Shown piece by piece: positions 25,856-34,001 of a DNA stretch of 64,000 nt. The stretch is from Microbacterium ureisolvens. Lineage in GTDB: Bacteria; Actinomycetota; Actinomycetes; Actinomycetales; Microbacteriaceae. Every line of letters starts with the position of its first letter. The first letter of the stretch is position 1. The notes beneath the pieces were generated by a model. That model searched no databases. It was not told the origin of the DNA and was given only the letters and a program-made list of their open reading frames with translations. The translations under genes were made by a program, and so were the position numbers. The DNA lies in assembly GCF_015278315.1 (NCBI RefSeq), contig NZ_JADIJE010000015.1, positions 1 to 64,000 on the forward strand, written 5' to 3'.

Positions 25856-26817
25856 GAGACGACCTCCGGGATATGCAGCCGTGCGCGACGAGTCGCGAAG
25901 GGACTGCGGGAGAGCGTGGGGTCGGTGGCCTCGCGCAGGCCGTCGCCCAGCAGGTTGAGGCCGAGGACGGTGAGGGTGATCGCCAGGCCCGGCCAGACGA
26001 CCGACAGCGGGTGCACGCCGATGAACTGCTGCAGCTGCGCCAGCAGCAGACCCCACGACGGCTCGGTCACCGGCGCCCCGAAGCCGAGATACGACAGGCC
26101 CGCCTCGGCGAGCACGGCGACCGCCATGCCCCATGACAGCTGCACGATGAACACCGGCGCGACGTTGGGCAGCAGATGGCGCCACAGGTTCTGCGCGGAG
26201 GTGAGCCCCGAGGCCCGCCCCGCGAGCACGAAGTCGCTGTGCAGCACCCGCCGCAGCTCCGGTCGCGTCACGCGGGCGATGTTGACCCCGAAGCCGATGC
26301 CGACGGCCCAGATGACCACCCAGAGCGATCCGCCCCACACGGCGGAGATCATCATCGCGATGATGAGCACGGGGAAGGCGATGAGGATGTCGACGAACAC
26401 CGCAACCGACTCGCGCACCCACCGCACGGTGAGCGCGCCGAGAGCCGCGAGCGAGATGCCGATGACCGTGGCGACCAGGCCGGCGCCGATCGCGACGAAC
26501 ACCGTGGTGCGGGCGCCGGCCATGAGAAGGCTCAGGATGTCGCGTCCCGACCCGTCGGTGCCGAGCAGGTGCGGCCAGCCCGGCGGCGCCCAGCGGTTCG
26601 AGATCTCGACCTGCTGCGGGTCGAACGGCGTCCAGAAGCGCGCGACCAGGGCGGTGAGCGCGACCACGGCGACCACGATGAGCCCGAACCGGCCGGTCGA
26701 CAGGGCCCACAGCCGCCCGAGCCACGCCCACCGCGACGGGCGTCGCGATGCGGGCGGCGCCGCGGGCGCGGCATCCGGCATCTCCGCACCGGTGGAGGCG
26801 TTCGTCGAACGGGTCAC
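25852..26817 (-). CDS. peptide ABC transporter permease (DppC-like)
   Basis: 321 aa inner-membrane permease with six helices. The N-terminal 35 residues are Ala/Pro-rich and cytosolic; WAPPGWPHLLGTDGSGRDIL is the DppC signature before the core, and GRASGLTSAQNLWRHLLPN is the coupling (EAA) loop. FGAPVTEPSWGLLL and REATDPTL complete the family pattern. The GTG at 26817 overlaps the DppB stop by GTGA. Confidence 0.92.
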   Translation of the reverse strand: MTRSTNASTGAEMPDAAPAAPPASRRPSRWAWLGRLWALSTGRFGLIVVAVVALTALVARFWTPFDPQQVEISNRWAPPGWPHLLGTDGSGRDILSLLMAGARTTVFVAIGAGLVATVIGISLAALGALTVRWVRESVAVFVDILIAFPVLIIAMMISAVWGGSLWVVIWAVGIGFGVNIARVTRPELRRVLHSDFVLAGRASGLTSAQNLWRHLLPNVAPVFIVQLSWGMAVAVLAEAGLSYLGFGAPVTEPSWGLLLAQLQQFIGVHPLSVVWPGLAITLTVLGLNLLGDGLREATDPTLSRSPFATRRARLHIPEVVS

Positions 26818-27764
26818 GACGCCTCCCGCTGCCGGGGGTCGATGGTGCGGTGCACGAGGTCGACGACGAAGCCGACGATCAGCACGAACCCGGTGAGGGC
26901 CAGCAGCTCGCCCTGCACCTTCGGCAGATCGCGGGCGGCCACGTCGGCGACGAGCATGCGGCCGATGCCGGGGAGTGAGAAGAGCTGCTCGATGACGACC
27001 GCGCCGACGATGATGCCGGCCACCTGCAGGCCGAGCACCGTGATGACGGACAGGCCCACCACCGGAAGCCCGTGGCGGATGAGCGCCTGGTCGCGCGTGA
27101 GGCCCTTCGCCGCGGCGGTGCGCACGAAGTCCTGCCCGACGGCCTGGAGCGTAGCGCTGCGCACGAACCGCAGCAGCATGGCGCCCTCGACGATGCCGAT
27201 CGTGAGGGCGGGGAGGATGAGCGAGCGCAGCGCCGCCCAGGGGTCGTCCCATCCGGAGCGGGGGAAGCCCTGTGCCGGGAGCCACCCGAGCCATACGGCG
27301 AAGACGACGACGAGCATCATGCCCGCCCAGACCACCGGCACCGCCGCCAGCGCCTGAGCGCCGACGCTGAGCCCGGTGCCCGACGCGCGCCCGCGGCGCA
27401 TCGCCGACAGCACCCCGAGGGGGACGCTGATGATCACGGCGATCAGCAGCGACAGGATGCCGAGGGGCACGGTCACCTCGGCCTTCTCCACGAGCTCGTC
27501 CACGACGCTCGTGCCGGTCAGCAGCGACGTGCCGAGATCGCCGCGCAGCAGCCCGCCGATCCAGTCGAGGTACTGCTCGGGCAGCGATCGGTCCAGACCC
27601 AGCTGGTCGCGGATCGCGTCGCGCTGCTCCGCGGTGCTGCCCACCCCGGCGATGAGGTGGGCGATGTCACCCGGGAGCACGCGGAGGGTGAGGAAGATCA
27701 GCACGCTGGCGACGAGCAGCCCGAGCAGAAGCAGGGCGAATCGGGTCAGCGTGTACCGGATCAC
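26814..27764 (-). CDS. peptide ABC transporter permease (DppB-like)
   Basis: 316 aa permease with six helices, forming the channel with the DppC-like partner. It opens MIRYTLTRFALLLLGLLVAS, then LPGDIAHLIAG and DLGTSLLTGTSVVDEL; the EAA loop is RTAAAKGLTRDQALIRHGLP, and FSLPGIGRMLVADVAARDLP is the late family motif. The ATG at 27764 overlaps the binding-protein stop (27761) by ATGA, so all five operon genes are coupled. Confidence 0.92.
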   Translation of the reverse strand: MIRYTLTRFALLLLGLLVASVLIFLTLRVLPGDIAHLIAGVGSTAEQRDAIRDQLGLDRSLPEQYLDWIGGLLRGDLGTSLLTGTSVVDELVEKAEVTVPLGILSLLIAVIISVPLGVLSAMRRGRASGTGLSVGAQALAAVPVVWAGMMLVVVFAVWLGWLPAQGFPRSGWDDPWAALRSLILPALTIGIVEGAMLLRFVRSATLQAVGQDFVRTAAAKGLTRDQALIRHGLPVVGLSVITVLGLQVAGIIVGAVVIEQLFSLPGIGRMLVADVAARDLPKVQGELLALTGFVLIVGFVVDLVHRTIDPRQREAS

Positions 27765-29275
27765 CCGTTGCTCTTGGCGATCTCGGCGAGGTTCAGGCGC
27801 TCGTTCACGTTGATCGAGGGCATACCGGTGATGTTAGTGCCGACCGCCACGACGGAGGCCCCGTTGTAGAGCCAGTCCGCGGCGTGGTCCTCCGACACGA
27901 TGCGCGCGGCCTGCTCGAGCAGGTCGGCCGCCTCTGCCTCGTCGGTGGCGGCGAGCGACTGCGCGTACAGGTCCTGCACCTCGGGGTTGTCGTAGGTGAA
28001 GTAGTAGTCGGGGTCGGCCCAGTTCTCGAAGTCGCGCGCCTCGGTGTGCAGCACGAAGCTCAGCTCGTAGTCGTGGTTGGTGTAGACCTCGGTGAGCCAG
28101 GTGGTGAAGTCGACCGAGTCGACCTCGAGGGTGATGCCCACCTCGTCGAGGTCCGACACGAGGATCTGCGGGATCGTGGTGGAGTAGAAGCTCGGGATGG
28201 TGAGCGTGAGCTCGAGATCCTCGGCGCCTGCCTCCTCGAGGAGCGCACGAGCCGCCTCCGGGTCGTAGGGGGCGACGTCTTCGAGGTTCTCGTAGCCGGG
28301 ATCGAGCTCGGGGATCGGCCCGAACTGCGTCTGACCCGACGCCAGCGCCTCGATGATGGCGTCGTGGTCGATCGCCTGCCGGATGGCCTGGCGGACGCGC
28401 TCGTCCTCCAGCGGGCTGCCCGGAGCCTGGTTGAAGGCGAGCGTGCCCTTGTCGGTGGACTGGCCGAGCACCAGTGCGAAGTCGCCGTTCGCCTCGACCT
28501 GCTCCTGCAGGTTGGCGTCGAAGCCGGTCAGCACGTCGACCTCGCCCGCGAGTGCGGCGTTGAGGGCCGCCTGGTTGTCGGGGATGTAGTCGAACACGAC
28601 CTCGGCCACCCCGGCCTGATCGCCCCAGTACGCGTCGTTGCGCACGAGCGTGATGCTGTCGCCCTGGCGCCAGTCGTCGAGCACGAACGGCCCGGTGCCG
28701 TTCGCCGCCGTCTTGTAGTCGACGGCGTCGCCCTCCTTGAGGACGATGCCGGCGCGGCCGGTGAGGTTCCACAGCAGCGACGAGTCGGGCGCGCTGAGGG
28801 TGAGGGTGATGTCCTGGCCCTCGGCGGCGATCGTGGTGACGTTCGCGAGCCGGGCCGAGTCGCGCCACTCCGGCGTGTCGCGGCGGGTCGTGAGCGACCA
28901 CACCACGTCCTGCGGCGTGAGCGCCTGACCGTCGTGGAAGGTCACGCCCTCGCGGAGGGTGAACGTGTACGTCAGCCCGTCGGGCGAGACGGTCCAGTCG
29001 CTCGCGAGCGACGGCACGATGTCCTGTTCGGGCGTGCGCGCCACGAGGCCCTGGTAGATGTTGTCGACCAGGATCTGGTCGAGGGCGGACCCCGCGGTCT
29101 GGCGGATGTCGAGGTTGCCGGGCTCCAGCACCAGGCGGATCGCCACCGACGCGTCGGGGTCGGGTGCTCCGGTCGCCGTCGGGGCGGCCTCCTCGCCTCC
29201 ACCGCTGCAGGCGGTCAGCGCGAGAAGACCCGCGGTGAGCAGTGATGCGGCGACGAGGGTGGGGCGGCGGAGCAT
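27761..29275 (-). CDS. peptide ABC transporter substrate-binding lipoprotein (DppA-like, family 5)
   Basis: 504 aa extracellular binding lipoprotein delivering peptides (or another family-5 ligand) to the permease. The signal peptide ends in the lipobox LLALTACSGGG (Cys near residue 23). Family-5 signatures: LVDNIYQGLVARTPEQDIVP, YTFTLREGVTFHDGQALTPQ and GTGPFVLDDWRQGDSITLVR. First gene of the operon; AAAGGA lies upstream of the ATG at 29275, with a promoter-like TAGGCT about 75 bp upstream. Ligand unknown. Confidence 0.93.
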   Translation of the reverse strand: MLRRPTLVAASLLTAGLLALTACSGGGEEAAPTATGAPDPDASVAIRLVLEPGNLDIRQTAGSALDQILVDNIYQGLVARTPEQDIVPSLASDWTVSPDGLTYTFTLREGVTFHDGQALTPQDVVWSLTTRRDTPEWRDSARLANVTTIAAEGQDITLTLSAPDSSLLWNLTGRAGIVLKEGDAVDYKTAANGTGPFVLDDWRQGDSITLVRNDAYWGDQAGVAEVVFDYIPDNQAALNAALAGEVDVLTGFDANLQEQVEANGDFALVLGQSTDKGTLAFNQAPGSPLEDERVRQAIRQAIDHDAIIEALASGQTQFGPIPELDPGYENLEDVAPYDPEAARALLEEAGAEDLELTLTIPSFYSTTIPQILVSDLDEVGITLEVDSVDFTTWLTEVYTNHDYELSFVLHTEARDFENWADPDYYFTYDNPEVQDLYAQSLAATDEAEAADLLEQAARIVSEDHAADWLYNGASVVAVGTNITGMPSINVNERLNLAEIAKSNG

Positions 29276-29349
29276 GGAGGTCCTTTCGGGGGAGGGTCCC
29301 GTGTGCTGTGCGGGCCGGGCTGCCGCGGGGGCGGCTGCGGGCGCCTCTC

Positions 29350-29355
29350 AGCCTA
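29350..29355 (-). promoter_or_regulatory. candidate -10 box TAGGCT of the peptide ABC operon
   Basis: TAGGCT on the minus strand with TTGCCG 19 bp upstream, giving a leader of about 65 nt before the lipoprotein ATG. A small AAGC-GTTAAT-GCTT inverted repeat lies further upstream near 29404 and could be an operator. Confidence 0.35.
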
Positions 29356-29434
29356 GGGATATCGCGACGGCGTGCGGCAATCCGGTACCCGGAACGCAAC
29401 AGAAGCGTTAATGCTTCCCGCCGCCGGTCCGAGC

Positions 29435-30421
29435 TCACTCGGGTGCGGCGATCGCGCGCAGTCGCGCTCCGAGGTCGAGCGGGATCTCCTCCTGCACGTT
29501 GTGCCCCGACGGGACGACGATGACGGATGCCGCGGGCACGCGTCGCGCGAACTCGTCGGCGTCCTCCTCCGTGACGTAGCCGCGCTCGCCGCGCAGCAGC
29601 GTCGTGGGGGCGGTGACCTCGGCGAGGTCCTCCCAGCCGGCGTCGCCGAGGACCGACGAGACGGCGTCCTGCTGCTGCGCAGCCTCGGCGTCCTGCTGCT
29701 GCGCAGCCTCGGAATCCGGTCGCTGAGCCTGTGCAAGCGACGCCGCGTTCGCGAGATGGGCGAAGTGGTGCTTCCACTCGACGTGCCCGTCGGGCCGGAT
29801 GCGCGAGTTGAAGTAGACGCCCCGCTCGGCCTTGCGACGAGTCCCGCCGCCCAATCCGAACGACAGCGCGCGGTCGACCAGCTCGTCGCGCGACGCCCAG
29901 TCGACGGGGCCGGCGAAGAACTCGCGGATCTGCGTCGGGCCGGCGTTCGAGTCGACGCCGGGCGTGATGTCGATGACAACCAGTTCGCGCACGAGGTCCG
30001 GCCGGGAGGCGGCGACCGCGGCCGCCGTGAGCCCGCCGAGCGACTGCCCGACGAGCACCTGCGGTGTCTCGGTCCACGCGTCGATGCCCGCCGCGACGTC
30101 GGGGGCGAGGACGCGGGCGACGTACGCGAAGTCGTCACGCCATGACGAGTCGCCGTGCCCCGGCAGGTCGATGGCGAGCGCGGGCAGCCCGAGGGCGAGG
30201 ATCGTGGTGTCCCATGTGTGGGCGTTCAATCCCGCCCCGTGGAGGAGCGTCACCACCGGCGCGGCGTCGGGCGTCTCGGCCGGCGCCCAGCGCAGGGCGC
30301 TGAGCGACCGCCCGTCGGGGAGCGCGAGGGTCAGACGCTCGCCGCGGGGGACCGGTCCGCCGATCCCGGCCTCTGCGGCCTGCTCGGGAAGGAACGAGAA
30401 CTCGTCGATGGGGTCGCTCAC
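29435..30421 (-). CDS. alpha/beta-fold hydrolase
   Basis: 328 aa hydrolase of unknown substrate. Oxyanion region VVTLLHGAGLNAHTWD, LAIDLPGHGDSSW, nucleophile elbow VLVGQSLGGLTAAAVA with the catalytic Ser, and late VVPSGHNVQEEIP with the catalytic His. Between the cap and the last strands is the repeated stretch SEAAQQQDAEAAQQQDA, encoded by a perfect 24-bp tandem duplication that looks recent. The GTG at 30421 is preferred over longer reading to 30490; no clear ribosome binding site. Divergent from the AhpD-like gene. Confidence 0.85.
   Translation of the reverse strand: MSDPIDEFSFLPEQAAEAGIGGPVPRGERLTLALPDGRSLSALRWAPAETPDAAPVVTLLHGAGLNAHTWDTTILALGLPALAIDLPGHGDSSWRDDFAYVARVLAPDVAAGIDAWTETPQVLVGQSLGGLTAAAVAASRPDLVRELVVIDITPGVDSNAGPTQIREFFAGPVDWASRDELVDRALSFGLGGGTRRKAERGVYFNSRIRPDGHVEWKHHFAHLANAASLAQAQRPDSEAAQQQDAEAAQQQDAVSSVLGDAGWEDLAEVTAPTTLLRGERGYVTEEDADEFARRVPAASVIVVPSGHNVQEEIPLDLGARLRAIAAPE
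29664..29711. repeat. 24-bp perfect tandem duplication inside the hydrolase gene
   Basis: 29664-29687 and 29688-29711 are identical, adding eight residues (AEAAQQQD type) in frame. Slippage-prone and likely variable between strains. Confidence 0.9.
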
Positions 30422-30476
30422 CCGCTCATCATGCCGCACGGCCGGCGTCGCCCGCGCCGGCGCCGCCGGCCCTCGG

Positions 30477-30482
30477 TAGTCT
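30477..30482 (+). promoter_or_regulatory. -10 box TAGTCT of the AhpD-like gene
   Basis: TAGTCT, 6 nt, ATG at 30489; leaderless. Confidence 0.55.
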
Positions 30483-30488
30483 GGCGTC

Positions 30489-30998
30489 ATGACGGCAGAA
30501 CACCGCGTGCATCTCTCGCGAGCGGCGCGACCGGCCTACCAGGCGCTCTCGGCCTTCTCCAAGACGGTCGGGGGCATCGCCGCCGAGAACGGGATCGACG
30601 ACCGGCTGAAGGAGCTCGTGCAGATCCACGCGTCGCAGCTCAACGGCTGCGCGTACTGCGTGCGCGTGCATGTGGAGCGCGCGCTCGCCGCCGGCGTGAC
30701 CGCCGACGACATCGCACAGCTGCCGGTGTGGCGCGACTCGGGCGTGTTCACCGACCGCGAGCGCGCCGGTCTCGAGCTCGCCGAGGCGTACGTCTTCATC
30801 CACGACGACGGTGTTCCCGATGAGGTCTACGACCGCGTGGGCGGCGTGCTCAGCGAGAAGGAATACGTGGCGCTGAGCTGGATCCTCGTCTCCATCAACG
30901 CCTTCAACCGCATCGCGATCGCGGGCCGCTACAGCGTGCCGCCGCGCGACGACCTCGTCGGCGAGGACAAGGACGCCGCCACAGGCGCGGCGTGGTGA
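30489..30998 (+). CDS. carboxymuconolactone decarboxylase (AhpD-like) family protein
   Basis: 169 aa all-alpha protein of the CMD/AhpD superfamily. The redox motif is NGCAYCVRVHVERALAAG with the CxxC and following His typical of alkylhydroperoxidase-like members, so a peroxide- or thiol-linked role is likelier than decarboxylation. LKELVQIHASQLNGCAYC is the standard preceding helix. The leaderless ATG is at 30489. The 3' end overlaps the phosphatase gene by 7 bp, indicating one transcript. Confidence 0.9.
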   Translation: MTAEHRVHLSRAARPAYQALSAFSKTVGGIAAENGIDDRLKELVQIHASQLNGCAYCVRVHVERALAAGVTADDIAQLPVWRDSGVFTDRERAGLELAEAYVFIHDDGVPDEVYDRVGGVLSEKEYVALSWILVSINAFNRIAIAGRYSVPPRDDLVGEDKDAATGAAW

Positions 30999-31735
30999 CG
31001 GGGGAGCACCCCGACCCGGTGGTGTCGGGGGCTCTCAACCTCCGCGACGTCGGAGGGCTCCGGGCGGGATCGGCGAGCACGCGCTACGGCGTGCTGTTCC
31101 GCTCCGGCAACCTCGCGCGACTCGACGACGCCGGGACGCGAGCGCTCGCCGAGCTGCGACTGCGCCGCATCATCGACCTCCGCGCCGACGACGAGGTGAC
31201 TCGCGAGCCGAGCCGCATCGCGGGCATCGAGGTCGTGACCCAGCGGGTGCCGCTCTTCCTCGGCTCGGTCGAGTCGTTCTTCCGCGACGATCTCAGCCTC
31301 GCCGAGCTGTACCGGCACCTGGTCGACGACTCGTCGGAGGGGGTCGTGGCCGTGGTGCGCGGCATCCTGGCGGATCAGCCGGTGCTGGTGCACTGCACCG
31401 TGGGCAAGGACCGCACCGGGGTGACGATCGCGCTCGCCCTGGCGGCCGCGGGCGTCGACTCCGACGCGGTGATCGCAGACTACGCCCGCACCGAAGGGCT
31501 CCTGCCCGCGAATCGCAACCGCCGGGTCCTGCAGCTGCTGCGGTCGATGCATCCCGACGCCGTGCACCTCGAGGACCTCGCCACGAGGTCGCCCGCGCCC
31601 GTCATGCAGGCCATGCTGGAGGATGTCGAGCGCCGCTACGGCTCCGCACAGGAGTACCTGCGTGCCCACGGTCTGGCCGACGACGAGATCGCCGAGCTGC
31701 GGCGCGTGCTGCTGCACCGCGACGCGGCGGGATGA
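30992..31735 (+). CDS. tyrosine-protein phosphatase (MptpB/Y_phosphatase3 type)
   Basis: 247 aa phosphatase. N-terminal block GALNLRDVGGLRAGSASTRY then LFRSGNLARLDDAG and IIDLRADDEV are the family start; the P-loop is VLVHCTVGKDRTGVTIALAL (HCx5R) with catalytic Cys and Arg, and ADYARTEGLL follows. Relatives include mycobacterial PtpB, which also act on phosphoinositides; here the substrate is unknown and no signal peptide is visible. The GTG at 30992 overlaps the AhpD-like gene; the next codon is also GTG. Confidence 0.9.
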   Translation: MVTGEHPDPVVSGALNLRDVGGLRAGSASTRYGVLFRSGNLARLDDAGTRALAELRLRRIIDLRADDEVTREPSRIAGIEVVTQRVPLFLGSVESFFRDDLSLAELYRHLVDDSSEGVVAVVRGILADQPVLVHCTVGKDRTGVTIALALAAAGVDSDAVIADYARTEGLLPANRNRRVLQLLRSMHPDAVHLEDLATRSPAPVMQAMLEDVERRYGSAQEYLRAHGLADDEIAELRRVLLHRDAAG

Positions 31736-31794
31736 GGCATCCGTCGCTCTTCTGATGACCGGAAGGGACGGCGCGGGATTTCTCACGGTCTCAC

Positions 31795-31828
31795 TGAGGT
31801 TAGGCAACCCTTCATTCGCGGGTATAGT
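31795..31828 (+). promoter_or_regulatory. DtxR/IdeR-type iron box and promoter of the SIP-domain gene
   Basis: TGAGGTTAGGCAACCCTTC at 31795-31813 matches about 14 of 19 positions of the DtxR/IdeR consensus TTAGGTTAGGCTAACCTAA. It covers the -35 region of a promoter whose -10 is TATAGT (31823-31828), 9 nt before the ATG at 31838. Iron-dependent repression is expected. Confidence 0.7.
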
Positions 31829-31837
31829 GGGAGCGTC

Positions 31838-32314
31838 ATGACCCACACCACTTCGCATCAGACGATCGCGCACAACGCCTCGGCGTGCCGTGCGTCGCGT
31901 CACACGCGCGTGCAGCACCTGATCACGGCCGACGAGTCCTCGCTGGCCGAGCTCGAAGCCGTGCTCGCGACGCTGCCGATCTGCTCGACGGGCCGGGTCT
32001 TCGTCGAGATTCCGGAAGCCTCGTGGCAGGCCGACATCGCCGCGCCGAGCCGCATGGTGGTGACCTGGCTCGACCGCTCGCGTCGCTCCGGCGCTCCCGG
32101 CACCGGCCGCGGCTGCGCGTCGGGGGAGGCGCTGACCCGCGCCGTCACCGCGTGGGCCGACGAGATGCTCTGCGCCGAGGACGACCAGACGCGCATCCAC
32201 CTGCTCGGGGGGTACCTCGGCACCGCCGACATCGTCGACCACCTGGTCGGACTCGGCATCCGCACCGAGGCGATCCACACGCCCGAGCGGTACGGGCTCA
32301 CCACCGCCCGCTGA
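31838..32314 (+). CDS. SIP-domain protein (siderophore-interacting C-terminal domain only)
   Basis: 158 aa. SLAELEAVLATLPICSTGRV, FVEIPEASW and VVTWLDRSRRSGAPGTG followed by AVTAWAD match the NAD(P)-binding C-terminal half of siderophore-interacting ferric reductases; the FAD-binding N-terminal half is missing, so it is a stand-alone domain rather than a complete reductase. A His/Ser-rich N-terminal tail precedes it. The upstream iron box strongly ties it to iron limitation. The ATG has no strong ribosome binding site and a short leader. Confidence 0.8.
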   Translation: MTHTTSHQTIAHNASACRASRHTRVQHLITADESSLAELEAVLATLPICSTGRVFVEIPEASWQADIAAPSRMVVTWLDRSRRSGAPGTGRGCASGEALTRAVTAWADEMLCAEDDQTRIHLLGGYLGTADIVDHLVGLGIRTEAIHTPERYGLTTAR

Positions 32315-32344
32315 GCTGCGGGCACCGTCCCGGCTGCCGGGGGC

Positions 32345-32803
32345 TCAGGCTGTGCCGCGCGGGATGTAGTTGCCGTCGGCCAGGCCCGCCTCGATCTCGA
32401 ATCGATTGCGCAGCGGGTTGCGGCCCGCCAGCAGGTACAGCAGCGGCATGAGCAGGCCGTAGCGCTGCCACTGGCGCTTGTGCACGGCCTCGTGGCGCAG
32501 CAGCGACTCCGTCAGGCGGCCGTCGCCGGTGAGGAAGCATCCGCCGACGCATGAGCCGCCGCGCGGGAAGGTCCACCGCGGCATCCCGCGGAAGATCCAG
32601 AGCCCGTGGCGCCGCTCGACGGGGCCCGTGCTCCACAGCGACCCCCAGATCCAGCCGACCGTGCATCCGTACCAGTAGCCGACGCGGCTCACCGGCGAGT
32701 CGAGCAGGAATGCGGGGATGAGGTCGTCGATGCGCCGCCCGCGGATGACGGCGCGCTCGGCGGCCGCCCGCCACCCGGGGGGCGGCGTCGGGATCGGGCT
32801 CAC
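32345..32803 (-). CDS. conserved hypothetical protein with HEAVH motif
   Basis: 152 aa, not assigned to a characterised family. A potential zinc-protease-like motif LLRHEAVHKRQWQRYGLLMP (HExxH) sits near residue 115, followed by a short hydrophobic stretch and RNPLRNRFEIEAGLADGNYI; one Cys pair lies earlier (SCVGGC). Similar genes in Microbacteriaceae are sometimes labelled Fe-S oxidoreductase, for which I see no support. The GTG at 32803 overlaps the arginase-family stop by GTGA, so it is coupled to that gene. Confidence 0.65.
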   Translation of the reverse strand: MSPIPTPPPGWRAAAERAVIRGRRIDDLIPAFLLDSPVSRVGYWYGCTVGWIWGSLWSTGPVERRHGLWIFRGMPRWTFPRGGSCVGGCFLTGDGRLTESLLRHEAVHKRQWQRYGLLMPLLYLLAGRNPLRNRFEIEAGLADGNYIPRGTA

Positions 32804-33633
32804 GCGAGAGCCCCGATCACCCGCAGGATCGGGCCGAGGTCGTCGGTCGCCGCCGCGACGGAGGCGGGGGAGTAGCCGGCGAGCGAGGCTCCCACGAGAG
32901 GCACCCGCGCGCGCAGCGCCGCGACGGCCGCCGTGAGCTCGGCCACCGTGACGCCGAACGGCTCGGGATGCGCATTGCCGGCGATCTCGGCGGGGTCGAG
33001 GGCGTCGATGTCGACGTGCACGTACACGCCCTCGGCTCCCGTGGCCACCACGGCCTCGGCGAGGGCGCCGGCGTCGCGCAGGTCCTCGACGGTGAGCGAG
33101 GTGATCCCGAGCTCCGAGACCGCCGCCAGCTCGGCGTCGTCGAAGGAGCGGGCGGCGCCGAGCACCACGCGCCCGGGGCCGACCGCCCCGTCGAGCGAGA
33201 GCTCGGGCACCGCGTCGCCGATGACGGCCCGCAGCGCCATGCCGGCGAACGCTCCGGACGGGGACGACTCGGGCGAGTTCAGGTCGGGGTGCGCGTCGAT
33301 CCACACCACCGCGAGTCCCGGCGCCCGCTGCGCCGCGTGCGCGATGGGGGCGAGCGCGATGCCGCAGTCGCCGCCGATGGTGAGCACGGGCTCATCGGGC
33401 GCGGCGGCGTGATGCGCGTCGAGCGCTTCGGCCACCATGCCGTTCACGCGCTGGAGGGCGGACAGGCGATGGATGCCGCTTCCCAGCGCCTCGCCCGCCT
33501 CCATCGGCACCTCGAGCACCGTGGTCTTGGCGCGCGGCAGGTCTCCCGCGATGGCCTGGGCGCCGTCGATCAGCTGCATCGCGCGGGACGAGGGGCTGCC
33601 CTGCCACTGCGGGACCACGAGGTAGCGCGTCAT
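32800..33633 (-). CDS. arginase/agmatinase (ureohydrolase) family protein
   Basis: 277 aa. Binuclear-metal motifs are intact: TIGGDCGIALA, VVWIDAHPDLNSPESSPSG and VYVHVDIDALDP. This would hydrolyse a guanidino compound to urea plus amine; arginine is the default guess, but the short N-terminus and divergent C-terminus leave the substrate open. The ATG at 33633 has no strong ribosome binding site. It overlaps the HEAVH protein gene, its operon partner. Confidence 0.85.
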   Translation of the reverse strand: MTRYLVVPQWQGSPSSRAMQLIDGAQAIAGDLPRAKTTVLEVPMEAGEALGSGIHRLSALQRVNGMVAEALDAHHAAAPDEPVLTIGGDCGIALAPIAHAAQRAPGLAVVWIDAHPDLNSPESSPSGAFAGMALRAVIGDAVPELSLDGAVGPGRVVLGAARSFDDAELAAVSELGITSLTVEDLRDAGALAEAVVATGAEGVYVHVDIDALDPAEIAGNAHPEPFGVTVAELTAAVAALRARVPLVGASLAGYSPASVAAATDDLGPILRVIGALA

Positions 33634-33687
33634 CCCCTCATCTTCGCGCACACCGGGGCCCGCGGCATCCGTCCTCGCCCCTTCCGC

Positions 33688-33765
33688 CGAGAAACCGCGA
33701 TGTCGTCGAGAAACCTCGTTACCGACGCCAGGGGCGTGGTCTCTCGTCGAGAAACCGCGATGTCG
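33688..33765. repeat. two 18-bp direct repeats CGAGAAACCGCGATGTCG
   Basis: Identical copies at 33688-33705 and 33748-33765, exactly 60 bp apart, with a partial copy (CGAGAAACC) between them near 33707. Confidence 0.85.
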
Positions 33766-33806
33766 CCGAGCGACGGGTCCTGTCGCCATCGGCATCGCCC
33801 ATCGTC

Positions 33807-33840
33807 GGATCCGCACCCGCGGATCCGCACCCGCGGATCG
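33807..33840. repeat. 14-bp tandem repeat GGATCCGCACCCGC
   Basis: Copies at 33807-33820 and 33821-33834, then a truncated third (GGATCG). Confidence 0.8.
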
Positions 33841-33954
33841 CGACGGCGACACGCCGCCAGGGCCGCGGCGGCCGGGGCGTGTCGCGGTGTACCTCCGCAA
33901 CCGCGGATCCGATTCTGTGCGCCCTCAGGGGGTGTCCCGCGGCGGGCACGCGAA

Positions 33955-33983
33955 GGGCGCCCGGTCCGACGGACCGGGCGCCC
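33955..33983 (-). terminator. terminator of pspA
   Basis: GGGCGCCCGGTC / GACCGGGCGCCC, 12-bp perfect stem with a 5-nt loop, 19 bp beyond the pspA stop on the minus strand. No long T tract. Confidence 0.8.
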
Positions 33984-34001
33984 TCATGCAGAGCGGTGGG
34001 C

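Larger units (their letters stand above)
33634..34001. other. 368-bp intergenic region with short repeats
   Basis: No convincing gene. Holds two copies of an 18-bp word, tandem GGATCCGCACCCGC units, and the PspA terminator at 33955-33983. Reading on either strand gives only short Arg-rich frames. Confidence 0.6.
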
